From Salvia splendens (lineage: Eukaryota > Streptophyta > Magnoliopsida > Lamiales > Lamiaceae), in NCBI RefSeq assembly GCF_004379255.2, contig NC_056046.1:4836001-4900000 (forward strand): a stretch of DNA of 64,000 nt, written 5' to 3'. This document shows, in pieces, positions 46,885-60,046 of this stretch (position 1 is its first letter; each line of letters opens with the position of its first letter). The notes under the pieces were generated by a model. That model did no database searches. It worked only from the letters and a program-made list of their open reading frames with translations, and was not told the origin of the DNA. The position numbers were made by a program, and so were the translations under genes.

Positions 46885-48457
46885 GGCAGCTGCTTATTGG
46901 GGTTGGCTTTGATTATACTTGAACGTTTCTCATTCTAATCAAATCTTCTAACGAGCTACTGAATGTACCGATTATACGTGAAGCATAGTTGAAATTTTGA
47001 ACATCACTAATGTGTATATTGATTGCGAAATATGAATAGTTTTTACATTTATTTTGCGTTTATGCCAAAATATGATTGCTAAGGTTACTTTGCATGATTT
47101 ATGATTGTGATTGGTCAGGTGGAAGGAATGGTGCGTTTTACGCCAAATCGTGGTGGTAAAAACTTAAACTTGATTCAAATTTAATTGTCCTGAACACTAA
47201 TCAAAACAACAAGTTTCTCCTAAAATTGTAAAGAATTGAGTATATTTTCACAAGGCTTTTCCAAAGCACAGCCCCTTCCATCATTGCTCTAAATACAGTA
47301 AAATATGGAGTAGAATTTAGTCATTATTATTACACCATTATGCGTAACTTAGTTGGTAAGATGTACTCCCTCCGTCCCCTAAAAATAGAAACATTTATAA
47401 CGTCATGAATTTTAATGCAAAATTGTTAAAGCAAAAAAGAGTAGTTGCGTGTGAGTAACTTATAAGTTTGTAATTCTAAAAAATTTGATCTGATTTTTTC
47501 CTCAGATTTTTCAAGGTCGTTAAAAAACCATAATAGTGAAACCAAAAACAATTCACTTCAAAATAGTTCCAGTTTACAGTTTACACCATGACATAATGCA
47601 CTATCTCCTTGCCACGATAATTGACATAACTGAAGCCGCAAAAAAATCATTGGAAAGTCGAAGTCATAACATGATATACCAAGCAATTTACAACAAGACA
47701 GCAGCTCCTAAGCAAAGTTATCATCTATATATCCGTTTCCCATTTCAAAACCTTGATCCAAATGAACCAGCCAAGTATTGCTCTCTGTCGCTCTAAGTAT
47801 CTGGTAATAAGACAGAACAGTTCCAAAATTACTAAATTAAGTGGCTATGCTTGTAACCATATCATTGGTGCTAGAAGGTCAGAATTGGCAAATTATGAAA
47901 CTTCCTCTATAGTCGGAACTACAAGAGACTGGTAAACCATACAGTGTTGGACATCTTTGTCCTTCAACATATACCCAATTCAACCAGTATCTATTGACAA
48001 AAAACGATGCGACGACCTTTTGCAATCATCAGCTTCTTTGTCATGGAGGGAAAGAGTTTTCAATATGAATTAAGCTCGTGATAAACAAATGGATATGTAT
48101 GATGGCAATGAAAATACATTATCTGCAACTTGAAGATGTTCAAAACATGAAACTGATAACCAATGAAAATGCTAAGATTACTCGCTGCCTGGAAAATCTA
48201 AATACTAACCTAAAGCAAAGATTAAAAAAAAGGTCTGAGCTATTTCAACTGACCTCCCCTCCATCCTCAGACCTTTGTCCTCACAGGCTTGAAACAGTCG
48301 ATATTGCACAAAACAGCTGATCTCATCATCTCTCCGAAGCTGCCATAATTAAAGTCTGACGGTCAAGGAAAAGTTTTGGTAAATTTGCAAAATACGTAAT
48401 CTTAAGAATTAAAGGAATGATAAAAACACACATATAGAGTGAAGGAATTTCAGATAT
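46885..48457. other. Gap between convergent genes
   Basis: 3' regions of the kanadaptin-like gene (+) and the hydrolase gene (-), plus spacer. TACTCCCTCCGTCCC at about 47364 is a Stowaway-MITE-like end, without a found partner. Short frames at 47.5-48.3 kb show no recognisable protein. Confidence 0.4.
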
Positions 48458-51400
48458 CTAAGTTGAGGCCAACCGATCTATGCTGTTCCTAGCTTTCTCT
48501 GGCTGCTCAGCATTATTACTGGGCTTCTCTGTTAACTCCGTACTCTTTCTTGATCTTTCTCTCTTGTCAACACTGGCTCTGGATTTCTCCTTTCGGTCTA
48601 TACTTTCCCTAGGCTTTTCTCTATGATCTGTGCTTGATCTGGACTTTTCTCTATGATCTGTGCTTTGTCTGGGGCGGGAATCTATACCTTTTTGTGAGTC
48701 CATCTGATCCACAGATTCTACAGATCCACTTCTCAGATGCGCTGATTTCTCGACAGCTAATATGAATTTCTTCAAATGCTTTATATATTCTGGGTAAAGC
48801 TCCAGGTCACAGTGATTGCCCCCTTTAACCCATAATGGCTCGTACTTCTCTTTGCACAGCTCCCAGAGCTGCTTACCATGAGAGCAATCTACCACATCAT
48901 CTTCAGTGCCCTGTTAAATACCAGATAGAGATGCATGTGTTAAGAAAGAGTAGATTGATCTCCCAAGTACCATAAAAAAACGTACGCAAGCATGACCTTA
49001 GCTATATATAGCAAAAATAGTGTAGGTCATTCCTTGATAACTTTTTTAAAGGATGTTGGCTTATGGAGCATGGAAATGTCTTCATAAAACATTTACAGTA
49101 TTATATGCATTTTAGAGACTACTTAACTGGTATGGGGTGGATCAGGTGGTACTTTTCGAGTCTCTACAAATTGTCATACTGACAAACTACCACTGACTTA
49201 ATAAAAAATACTACTATCATGAATCTAACAGTACATATACTACTAAATCCAACTATTATGCTAGAAAATTTAACCTATCTGAGCATATAATCTCTAATTT
49301 TTTTCTGTTACAGTATTTCTAGGTAGGGATGATGCACAAAAGTGTCAAAAACCATTCACATGATCTCAAGTTCAGTGACATGTATTACCAAAAATAGATT
49401 TAAGAGAAAATGGAAAAGTGGAAACAACTGTTGATATTTAACAATGGGCAGTACACTATATCCAAAAAATATGATTTAAAAGCTTCAGTTGAGAATTCAT
49501 TCAGTATGTTCTATTCAGAGTTTAATTTCTATCCTTGTTCTGTTTGATCTTTTTTGTTCTTACTGTTCGCTTACAGTCATCCTCTGCCTTTACTCTTAAC
49601 ACATTCACAAAGCAGATAGAAATGATGTTCTAAAACCAGCCCACTCATTAAGTACAAACCCCGCAACATCCAAAAGGCAAAATCGATTATTAAAAATAGG
49701 AAAGGCATCACATGACCACCAACAGTACGGAAAATCAAGCCAAGCCGGATCAGTTATGCTTTCAAATTGCGGAGAAATCGGTTAAACCGCTTTGATTCAG
49801 TCTTAACTTCCAAAAGGCCAAATATATATCTCTCTTAATCAGTTCAGCAGTCAAAAGTTCTCACTCCCTATCCTCTGCTTTCACTGTTTACACCTCCTTC
49901 AGCAAAAATATTAATGCATTCTCGTCTCCCTTCTCTAACTCTCTAGATTCTCCACTCGAGATTAGATCTTGCCAGTATCCTGAGCCTTTGGATTGGCAGC
50001 ATCACAATATGCATTAGATACATATCGTAAAATTTCACCTATTCTGCTGATCATGTCGTCAAATGTAAGAGGTTCAGAGTGCATGTCCTTTCTGTGCAGC
50101 CTTACATTTTGCCATTTTCTACATATCTTCACATGGCTTTTGTATCTCGTTTGTTCTCCTATCCCCATTTTTTTATTTGAGCATCTTGTTCTTCGAATCA
50201 TGAATATGGGGTTCTTTGCAATAGAAAGATAGAGACTGAATCATGGTACATGATCCACAACTATTTTGTTGTTTGAGATGTCCAAATGAAAACAAGAAAC
50301 TGAGCCAACTGAACCATAATTTTGGGTCTAGAAGAAATGTGGCCTCCATTTATTCAGTTTTGATTGGGTTCACAATTTATGTAATTGCATACTATTTAAT
50401 TTGGTCTATTATGTGACTAACAGATGCTCACTCTTAAAAAATAGCCTGTCTTCCAAAATAATGTCAGCGGTGTGTTGGAGTTTTAAAGGTAAATGGAACT
50501 AACATGTTTACCAACAAACCTAATGTAAAATGCTAGAGTTTACAACTAGTCTTATAGATTTATATAGCAAGCAAACAAGAAAAAGAAGATAAACACAATA
50601 CTTACATGAATAACCAGAACTGGGCACTGGACCAATGGGATTTTGTCAATATTCTGTAGAAAAGAACAAGATATTACAATGATATGCAACAAAAGTGCAA
50701 AACATGAAACACTTATAGGAAATAATTACCTTATAAATGTCAAACCAGTATGTGCGTTTAACAGGATACATAACTCTAAGTCCTGACAGGATTGGGCTGT
50801 GAAGAACCACAGCCCTTAACCTGGACAAACGTGATGAAAGATCCAAAGTAGGACCACTCCCTACCGACTGTCCATACAATATTACATCTTCCTCTTTTAC
50901 CCCATAAGTTTCTTTCAGGCACTCATATGCAGCTTCAATGTCTGCATAAGTATTCTGCTCACTTGGCTAAGAAAAGAATGACACACAAAGTTAGCCTTTT
51001 TTCTATTAAAAACTCTTCAAAACTAGAGTGATGTCCCACTTCCCATACCTTTCCTGTGGATTGTCCATATCCGGAATAGTCATACCTGCAGGCAGGAAAA
51101 AATGATATTCAGTAAGCATCCACACTTCATATTCACTGTTTAGCCGGACTGAAACAAATATGTTGTTTATGACATAAAGTTCAAATAGGTTCCAAAAATA
51201 TGAGATCAACTGATATAAGAAAAACTTAATCTGAATTAGATACTCCACATACAATGTATTAGTAAAAGGTAAATCAAGTAGATGAATATATAGTACACAT
51301 GAAATTTAACTAGATTGATATAATTATGACAGAGTTACAATTAACAAATATCCGTATCTAATCCAAAGCTCAATCCAATTCTTATTCCAATCCTATTCTG

Positions 51401-51963
51401 TTGCAGGATGTCAGTGTCCTAATCTTCAATAATTCACCTATAATTCCTTATCCTTTTGCAGCTGATGCAGGGAAATTGTGATTGATCGCTGTCCTTGCCC
51501 AATGAGGAGTGAATAATGCCATCAAGCCACACCGATCGTGGCTAATTTACCACTCATGAAATAATTTCATGATCCACAGTTCCATTCATAACTAATCTCA
51601 CCAGTGAAACATCCAAAACCTAAATATGAACAAAAATGTAATCACAAATCTCTATGAAAAATACCCCATCAAGTTGACACGGAGGTGGAAGCTGAGTTCA
51701 CTGAAGAGATCATACATCTGCCCTAGATCAGCAGCGTTCCCGTGCGAGTACAGCAGCGTCAGCTTCGCCGAGGGATTCTTCACGTACACCGCCACGATCT
51801 CCGTCCCCCTCTTCGTCTTCACTTTCAAAACATCGACGTTCTCGTGGTTCGCCACCTCCGTCATCTTAAGCTTCCCCGTCTCCTCCGCCACCACCCGGTA
51901 CGACGGCGGATTCGGAGGAAAAAACGCAAACTTCGCCGCCATCGACGACGTCATCCCCCCCAT
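48458..51963 (-). CDS. ABHD17-like alpha/beta-hydrolase with a repetitive charged tail
   Basis: Minus-strand exons 51963-51665, 51085-51049, 50966-50730, 50653-50606 and 48910-48458 give 357 residues. The start [20 protein letters not shown] is the standard start of plant members; Gly2 and Ser6 fit an N-myristoylation signal. Catalytic elements: oxyanion loop SHGNAAD, nucleophile S146 in GQSVG, Asp in EDDVVD (211-215) and H240 in GGNHCDLE. Animal ABHD17 proteins remove palmitate from membrane proteins; the plant substrate is unknown. After about residue 265 the tail is seven approximately 11-residue repeats such as [10 protein letters not shown]. The fourth intron is 1.7 kb and shows nothing recognised. 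Confidence 0.88.
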
Positions 51964-52195
51964 CGCGCACACACAATAATTTACACCCTATAAATTAATC
52001 AGCAAAAAAAAACTCGCGCAATCGAAAATTGAACCTCTGCCTCCTGATTCCAATCAACAGAGATTGTTTTCATGAAAAAATTACAACGAATCGGGTGATT
52101 GAACCGAATCTAGGTTCAATTATTGACGTTTTGGAGAATGTATAAATCGATAGATACAGAGGGAAAGCTATATGTAAAGGTGCGTGTTTGTGTTT

Positions 52196-52214
52196 GTGTG
52201 TGTGTGTGTGTGTG
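52196..52214. repeat. TG microsatellite upstream of the hydrolase gene
   Basis: An uninterrupted (TG)n run of about nine units, preceded by imperfect GTTTGTG units. It lies about 235 bp upstream of the ABHD17-like start codon. Confidence 0.9.
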
Positions 52215-52621
52215 ATTTTGAAAGGGGGAACGGAAGGAGGGATTTCCGCCGTTATAGTGGATGGTGACACGTGTGAAATCCCCAATGATGATCGCATCGG
52301 AGGGTGTACAGTGATCCCCCTTCTTAAAATCGTTGATTATGCGACAGCGATTTAAGGGGAGGTCTGCCGACACGTGGCGGAGGAGGATTGGATGAGTGTA
52401 GGTATGCAGTGGTTGACTAATGAGAGAAGTGGGGTTTGTTCAAAATTAATAAAATGAGAAAAGGGAGAAGAACTAAACTAAAAGTGTTTTTTTCATTTGT
52501 TTTTCAAAATAATTGAAAAGGTGATTTTCTATAAACATGAAAAAGTTGATTTCTTTTTGTGCGGTGGGGGTTATCCCACATGTGCTTACCATCATTGAGC
52601 AATTTGTGTTCATTTCAAAAC

Positions 52622-52990
52622 CAATGTTATCAAATAGCGGATATGGCGGCGCCATGGCGCTCAGTGGTGGAAACGCCATAGCACCATGTCGCTATCATAG
52701 CACCGCCATATCTGACATTTGACAACATTGCATGTGTATTGTATTTAGGAATGGGGCATTATGCAAGAAACATGGAGGTTATAGTTGTATTTTATACTTT
52801 ATTAATTGTTTAAAGTGTTTTAAATGTTATATTTTAATTATTTTCTAATTTCTGAATTATATATAAATATATAAGTATTATTTTATTTATTTAATTATTG
52901 ACCGCCATATCTGCCATACTAATACGACATATCCCTGTGGCGGGTTTTAGGTGAACCACCTTAAGCCGCCATACGAGATTGATAACATTG
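52622..52990. mobile_element. hAT-type MITE, copy 2 (369 bp)
   Basis: Same ends as copy 1 (CAATGTTATCAA / TTGATAACATTG), with its own 8-bp target duplication TTCAAAAC at 52614-52621 and 52991-52998. It differs from copy 1 by small indels in the palindromic CGCCATA regions. High identity between copies implies recent activity. Confidence 0.9.
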
Positions 52991-53380
52991 TTCAAAACTT
53001 TTTATGTGGTAGCTTTGGCAAAAATCCAAATTTTACTTATGATTTCATATGGATCCTTAACAATGATGGAATTTTCTTGTAGATCATTTTAGTTTCATAG
53101 GATCATATTCCCTTGACAATTAGATCAAATATTTGAAAGGGGTGACATTTATAAGAATATAGACTAAATATAAATGAGCATTTTACTTAAATGAAAGACA
53201 TCGAAATGTTTAACTTGCATATACTATAAATATACGTTTTCATTTCATTTTATACATTCAACTGCAATTTAAACGTTGCACAAGTTTTGAATGAAATTTT
53301 TTTGTCAGTCTATATTGTCTTCTTATATTGTTAACTTCATTGCAGAATGTTCACAATTCAACTTGAACAACCGAAAAGCT

Positions 53381-53657
53381 AGAAATTTATCACATTTATG
53401 TCTAACCCAATTGCACAAACACTAGATGTCAGTTGATAAATTGATAATGAGAGATGACAACTTAGATAACGGGTATGTTAATTCTTCAACCAGTTGTGAT
53501 TATAAATGTAGAATGAAAATCTAAGAAATTTATCACATTGATGTCTAACCCAATTCCACAAACACTAAATGTCAATTGAGAAAATTGATAATGAGAGATG
53601 ACAACCTAGATTAATTCTTCAATCAATTATGATTCTAAATGTAGAATGAAAGTCTAA
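53381..53657. repeat. Tandem duplication of about 140 bp
   Basis: Copies start at about 53381 and 53524. They share AGAAATTTATCACAT, ATGTCTAACCCAATT, AATTGATAATGAGAGATGAC and ATGTAGAATGAAA in order, with about a dozen differences and a small indel. Confidence 0.8.
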
Positions 53658-56322
53658 ATCTCAACTTCAAATTCATACAAAAATATAAGTGTTAAAAATT
53701 TATAGTAGTATCATAATAAGATTACGACATTACTAAAATTTGTTAATAATTGTGGTTTAAAATTTGAAATTCAAAATGCAATTTTCTCTATTTCGTTTTA
53801 TTAAAGGGATAAGGATGTGTTAATAGAGTGCAAAATTCAAAGTTACATTTGAAAATTCAAACGGTCCAAAAGCCCAGTGGTGGACTGGCTGCGTTATGAA
53901 TGTTCTTTATCACAGTGATAAATGATAGACCACCATATAAATAATGATTGAGCAATAACTTTTTTAGGAAATTAGGACTTATTTAGAGAGAACTTTCTTC
54001 CAAAATAATAATCACATCGACATTTTTTAATATAAAAGTCAAGCTGCAATAATTGTGATTCTATTATACCTTAAATACTTCATATATGTGGAGAAGTTGG
54101 TGAGCTCATCATTGATTGCTTAAGGGAATGAGTTGTGTGAGAGAGAAATATAATACTCCTACTAATATAAAGTAAAAAAAATAATTATCTGAATTATACG
54201 TATTTCATTTCTCACAAGTTCCCGCTAATTGAGACGATGTGTTTCAGTAATGTTTACACTTGTTAAATCCTAAAATGTATTTTCTATATTATTCTAATAA
54301 ACCGTAGTATTGTACTACTATTAAAGATCTAAATCAAAGATATCTTAGATTATTAACTTTTTCCATAAATCCGAAATTGCAAAAAATTGAATGTAGAAAT
54401 AATGTAGTTATATAATGTAGAAAATGTGAATAACAATATCTTTTTATCTGGGATTTGTCTATTGGTGATAAGCATTAAAAGTTTGATATGGAATACAAAT
54501 TTTTTGAAAATGTATGAATTAAAAATCTAATTTTAAAATAATAAAAAGTTTGAATATGATTTTGCTACGCGATTGAGAATCGTTATGACTCATGGGCATA
54601 AAAATCACTAAGTATATATTAGTAGTAGTAAGTTCATGGCCACCCTATAATTGCATCATAAGAGTACTGAATTTTGCAGCAAGATCTATCCCTCCGTTGC
54701 CAACTGCGCTACGCCTCCACGTTGGCAATTAAGAATCCATTGAATATATAGTACTAGTATCTGACATAGACTAATTTTCTACTTCTATATGTCTTAAATT
54801 ACAATTACGTTTTCCTTTAATAGGAACAATTATTGCTTATTTAAAAGAAACAACTTTCTAACAAATGTAAGGTCGATATATCTGCATCAACACTACTCCT
54901 TATTAAGAATTTATCACTTAAAGAGGGAGTTTTCAATTTTATTTCAGTGGTTAATTTGTATAGTGAATCAAATAACATCTAGTGTGAAACCATTAACTGC
55001 ATTCAATTACTACAATTTACAACAATTAACCACGTTTTTATCAATTAAATAATTCTTATAGGAGTATATATTAACATAGTTTGTTTATTTAGAATGATAT
55101 TACATGAAAATAGAAGTTTTTTGCGCGTACAAAATGAACAAAATACTACTATGAAAGAAATTAATTAAAAGAAAGAACAAATAGAGTAAAATGACATTGG
55201 TAATACTACTATTTCACAATTATATAGTTCAGAAATATATTTTGAATATTATATACTACTCCTTTCGTTCCAAAGTAGTTGAGAAAGCGTTTCATTTTTA
55301 CACTTATTAAATAATTAAAATAAAAAGAGTAACAAAGTAAAAGAATGAACCATTTTAATGTCAAAAGTTTTATATTCAATCAAGTCCCACTAACACAAAT
55401 AATTTTAAGAAATGAAACTCGAAACTGTGCATTGCTCAAATAAAACTAATCCAAACGCCAAATTTGAAGTATATGTGAAGTCACTTTTACTTTTGCATAA
55501 ATGTGAACAACCATTAATTATAATATGCTTATAACTAGCATAAATTATGTGATCTCATAGACAAAGTTTAGGGCATATATTAATGGAGTGAGTGAGAGAA
55601 TAAAATGTGGAGTAACAAATTAGTAACTTCACATACTTTTACGAGGGATCATGACTAGATTCAAGGTGTCCACCTTAGAATAAAAAATGTACATGTAACT
55701 ATTTGTTCACGGTGACGATAACTATTGAGGTAATTTCCTTATAAAATAGTACTATATATATTTTAGATAAACAGTATAAAACTATATGAGTACGTACAAA
55801 GTTAAATTATACTACTATACAACTAATATAGAACCAAAACTTGGATCCTAACGAGGCTGCAACTAATCTATACTATGACAATTTTATGGATAATCTTCTT
55901 TCCTTTGGGTAATTTTCTTTCCTTTCTTGATAACTCCCTTTTTTATGAATGAAAATTTTCATTAAAACCTAATCCAATTCAAAGTGAATAATGTTAGTCT
56001 ATGATCCACTTGATCAAAATTCGTCTCCACTTTGCCCATAGATTTGAATTAAAATTTGCTTTGAGCAAAAAGCTTTAATTAATTAGAAAAGAAAAAGTTA
56101 TTGCACATTCTTAATTAGTCGGAGTATTTTTGTTTTAATTATGCATAAAAATTCTTTTTTTAAGAAGAAGATCGACTGGGTGCTATAGCATAGGGACTTT
56201 AATTAATTTATTAATCAGGGGTTTAAGCAAAGGGTATAAGGACCAAAATCATGTCTAGCAACTCTTTTATTAATCAATTTCCTTTTAAGACGATTTTCCA
56301 TCAATTAAAATTTATGGTGACA

Positions 56323-56480
56323 TGTCAAAATCTCTATGTGGCCTAAAACGATATCGTTTTATTACGTCGAAATTTCTATATAATTCAAAATGACATCATT
56401 TATGTCAAAATATCTATGTGGCCTAAAACGATATCATTTTGATAAGTCGAAATTTCTAAGTAACTCAGAATGATATCATT
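56323..56480. repeat. Tandem duplication of about 80 bp
   Basis: ATGTGGCCTAAAACGATATC followed by GTCGAAATTTCTA and a closing GATATCATT or GACATCATT occurs at about 56335 and 56415 in direct orientation. Confidence 0.75.
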
Positions 56481-57909
56481 AGATTTAAATCAACAATTTA
56501 TTATTGTTCGAGTCAAATAAAACATTAGCTTTGGTACTCGTAGCATTACTTTCTGTCCACGTGTCTCTCCCTCTTTTCTTGAGCTTCTTCACATGATCAA
56601 CTCGCACTCCAATTCACATTAGACAAAATCCTACTAATCACAAATATTATTCTATACTATGATATGTATAATGATGACTTTAGATTTGACAAATACGAAC
56701 TAAAATACCTTCTTTGACCTTTGTGGTGGTCTTAATTTGGTTCAAATTTCAAGAAATTTCTACCTTAATGAAGCAAATAAATCATAATTGAAGAAAGATT
56801 TATCAGTGACTAACTCATTAAGGATGACTAATTGAACACTGATGAAATCAAGATGGAATTTAAAATAAAAGATTAGTAACCGACTAAGGATGATTAAACA
56901 CTGATATCAAGATGACCAATGCTCCTCGTGGCCTAATGAGGTGCTAACACCAAAACTACTATCTTAAATAATTCCTTAAAAGGGAAGAAATTGAGTAATT
57001 CTATGCAAAAATAACTAGTAGCCCACGTTCTTGATGCTCAGATTAATTTTCGTTGGGAAAATCTCTTTGTTAATCTCAAAAGGAGTGTGTTTACTTTCCA
57101 CACACCTCACATTTTAACCTCCAAATTTGGTGCTTTTCTTTTCCAAGTAGTATATTAGACTCCATTGGTGAAGTGAGCTGAGGTTGTGATCAATGATTAT
57201 GAGCTAAGTGAAATATTCATAACTAAATCATGCATAAATATACTAAACAAGTTGTTTAAAAACTAGCAAGATTCCTTTCCAAATTTTGAATGAAATCATG
57301 CTAAACTTTATAATTAATACATCAAGTATTAGGTATCCAAAGATATGATTTTCCACTCTAATCTCTCTCTCAGAGATCATTCAACACTGGCAAACGAATC
57401 TCTGACTACTGATAATTGTTTACTTAGAAAAAGAAATTAAAAACAACCCTGATGTTTTAATTTCACCTTTTTGCTCATGAACTTTCTAGTATAATAAGGG
57501 TAAAACAGCTCATAATAACTGTCCACTTTTGACCTTGTATTTCATGTGTGACTTCCAAGAAAGTTTATTTTGAAAACACATATTATGATATGTGAACTTC
57601 CAAGAAAGTTTAGTTTAGTGAAATATTATTATTGCATGGAATTTAAATCACACACCTCTTGTGATATGTATATAGTACTTATTAAAATGGTGCAAGATCA
57701 GCAGTATCTTTGGGCAATGCAGCTACACCACTATTCAAACTTTGCATCTCTTTTCATATGGTTTATTCAGTACATTTCTGATTATAAAATGTGATTATTT
57801 TATCTGTTGAGTTTTCCTAAGTCCTGTTTGTAGCCAGAACCAAGCTTAAAATATTCGAATGCAAGCAGCTAGTTGTCGGAATCCTTACCTTTGACTCCGG
57901 TTTGAACTC

Positions 57910-57916
57910 TATAAAA
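57910..57916 (+). promoter_or_regulatory. TATA box of the RGF/GLV peptide gene
   Basis: TATAAAA lies 108 bp upstream of the ATG at 58018, a good core-promoter position. Confidence 0.6.
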
Positions 57917-58017
57917 CCACACATTGCACTTTCTGGGCTTCTCTGTTCACTACTTGTTGCAATCTAAAATCTAAAATTGAAGTCATTTTTTAACAAACTC
58001 TGGAGAAAACAAAGTAG

Positions 58018-58489
58018 ATGGCGCATCGATGTTTTCCAGGATTACTATTGAGTGTTGTGATCATTTTGGTTGCTCTTGGGTCTGCAGAGTGTGATCAAGG
58101 TAGTTGTAATTCTTGTTATATGAATGTTCATGTTCAAGATCCATTTTTTTTTGGGCTAAAAATTGAATCTTTTTACAGGCAATCTTGGAACAGAATCACA
58201 GAAAGATGTGTTTCTTCTTCAGAGTGTGAGTCTCTTTCTATATGTATGGACACTTTGTTTCATATTACTTGATCATGGTAATAATCATTCAGTGTCAATG
58301 AAACAGGATGTTAAGATTCTTTTGGGGAGAAAAATGTTGCAGCATGCTCAAGAATCCAACTCCAAGAAGACAGATGAAACGAAGGCGTTGATTGAGGCAG
58401 CGGACGAGGTAGCAAACCTAATGCGCAGGGACTACAGAGGGATGGCGCGGCGAAAGCCACCAATCAACAACCATGTGCCTAAGGACTGA
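58018..58489 (+). CDS. RGF/GLV/CLEL signalling-peptide precursor
   Basis: Exons 58018-58099, 58179-58225 and 58307-58489 (GT-AG) join to 103 residues. Residues 1-24 are a signal peptide (GLLLSVVIILVALGSA). The middle is variable and hydrophilic, with GRKML near residue 50. Near the C-terminus is DYRGMARRKPPINN: the DY tyrosine-sulfation motif, 14 residues, and a PP-x-NN end match the mature ROOT MERISTEM GROWTH FACTOR / GOLVEN family. It is followed by HVPKD, which would have to be trimmed. Family members are sulfated by TPST, secreted and sensed by RGI receptor kinases to control root meristem and tropic growth. Skipping the introns gives no sensible product, so the three-exon model is preferred. 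Confidence 0.8.
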
Positions 58490-60046
58490 GGGATGATGCA
58501 GTTTCTGTTACAATAGATTAATTCCTATTGGCTTCACAATTTTGCTCCACTGAGTGAGGCCACTCCACATATATATAGTTTATGTAGTCCTAAACAAAAG
58601 TTAGTCATTCAGATAGTTCTCTTTTTTATTTGTCTGATCACAAAAAAGCACATGATAAGTGTAGGAGTTAGTTTGTGTTTCTTTAGCATCATCATCATCA
58701 TCATCAATAGAGACTTGTTAGTATTGTACATTATACAATACACTTGTTTAGTTGGGTTTTATTTTGTTTTGTTTGTGTCAAACTTTGAGAGAAATTAGTG
58801 GTTGTAGAGACATCAAACAAGTATTGTTATCAGGTTGTTTGCAAGCAATTTCTATCTACACAATGAGGGGATGGGAGTGATCAATTGCTAACTCACAACG
58901 AGGGGATGGGAGTGATCAATTGCTAACTCACTCTCTAGTTGTTAACTACAACTAATTTAAGACCATAGGATTTTAGAAATCTAGTGGTCTAAAATTTGCC
59001 ACGTGTAATTTTTGTTTTTATTAATTAAATAGAAAAAGATAAAAAAAACTATTAAATTAGGGTTTTGGATAAAAATGTCAATATAGTATTTTGAAAATAT
59101 CAACATAATGCTTTGAGAATTTCAACACATTGCTTTAAGATTGACATTGTACATGTATTATATTGACATATTTTATATACTATGTTGACATTTGTTACTG
59201 TACGAAAAAAATAAAAATTTTCATTTTTTTTTTCACATTTTGACATTGGAACCTATGCAAGTGGGATCTCGTTAGAGTCCTTATGAAATTATCTGTAATT
59301 TGATATATGATGTGCGAAAAAATAATTTAAATCGGGAAAGTTATATGCGTAAGTTATGTGATATTTTCCAAAAATTAGTTACAACTAATTTGTTGTAAAT
59401 TAACCTTAATATCTTGACGTTTTTTTGTTGATCGTATTGACATTTCGGAGCTGATGATCTATGCCTTGATTTGAATATCTAAGGACTATTATTTAATTAT
59501 AATTAGCAATTAAGTATTGAGTTAGCAATGTACTCATAATTATTACTATTTGAATTAAAAATAAAATCCCATTTGTAATTATTACTACTTGAATTCAAAA
59601 TAAAATCCCATTTGTGTATTTCATGTTTCTTCACAACTGTAATTAATTTTAACCAGCCATTCTTTCAATGAAAAACAAAGAACTCCTGCAGAGAAATAGG
59701 TGGAGTTAATTAAGACGAGTCTATTATAAGGTCATTTGCCATCAAAATTGATACATGAGTTTGTATTACACTACACTACTATTACAAAAAATATTCTAAT
59801 CTCAGTTAGTCCCTGCTTCTTCTTGCACCATCTCACGAACGTCCATCAAACTGCCTCCAACGACCGATCTCTCTGCACCAACTCGGACACGAACACAAAC
59901 ACGAAATGGCCTTTGAGCCATGTCAACAAGCAGGCATTCTCAGTCCTCACACGCTGGTCCCGGAAAATCCTATCCTGTAGCCTCAATCGGGTGGTATCCA
60001 TACCATACGAAAGCATCTGTACAAACGATCAACCAGATCATCTCCA
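58490..60046. other. Gap between the peptide gene and the O-fucosyltransferase gene
   Basis: 3' UTR of the peptide gene, then AT-rich spacer. An ATC microsatellite lies near 58688. 59050-59400 contains repeated TTGACAT-rich AT sequence that may be an old transposon, but no ends were found. Confidence 0.35.
58862..58931. repeat. 35-bp tandem duplication
   Basis: GAGGGGATGGGAGTGATCAA plus TTGCTAACTCAC occurs twice back to back (58862-58896 and 58897-58931), with one base difference. Confidence 0.9.

Larger units (their letters stand above)
52999..57900. other. Gene-poor AT-rich stretch of about 4.9 kb
   Basis: No coding homology on either strand. It contains the two local duplications listed separately, and a degenerate TACTCCTTTCGTTCCAAAG block near 55257 that resembles a MITE end. 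Otherwise I see nothing. Confidence 0.45.

Noticed and set aside
47364..47480. Possible Stowaway MITE (CTCCCTCCGTCCC)
   Set aside because: Only one end is visible; no partner inverted repeat or TA duplication was found nearby. The same applies near 33876 and 55257.
51742..51993. Arg/His-rich plus-strand frame
   Set aside because: Antisense of the first exon of the ABHD17-like gene.
57570..57794. 74-codon plus-strand frame
   Set aside because: No domain or recognisable similarity, no supporting promoter or splice context, in AT-rich DNA.
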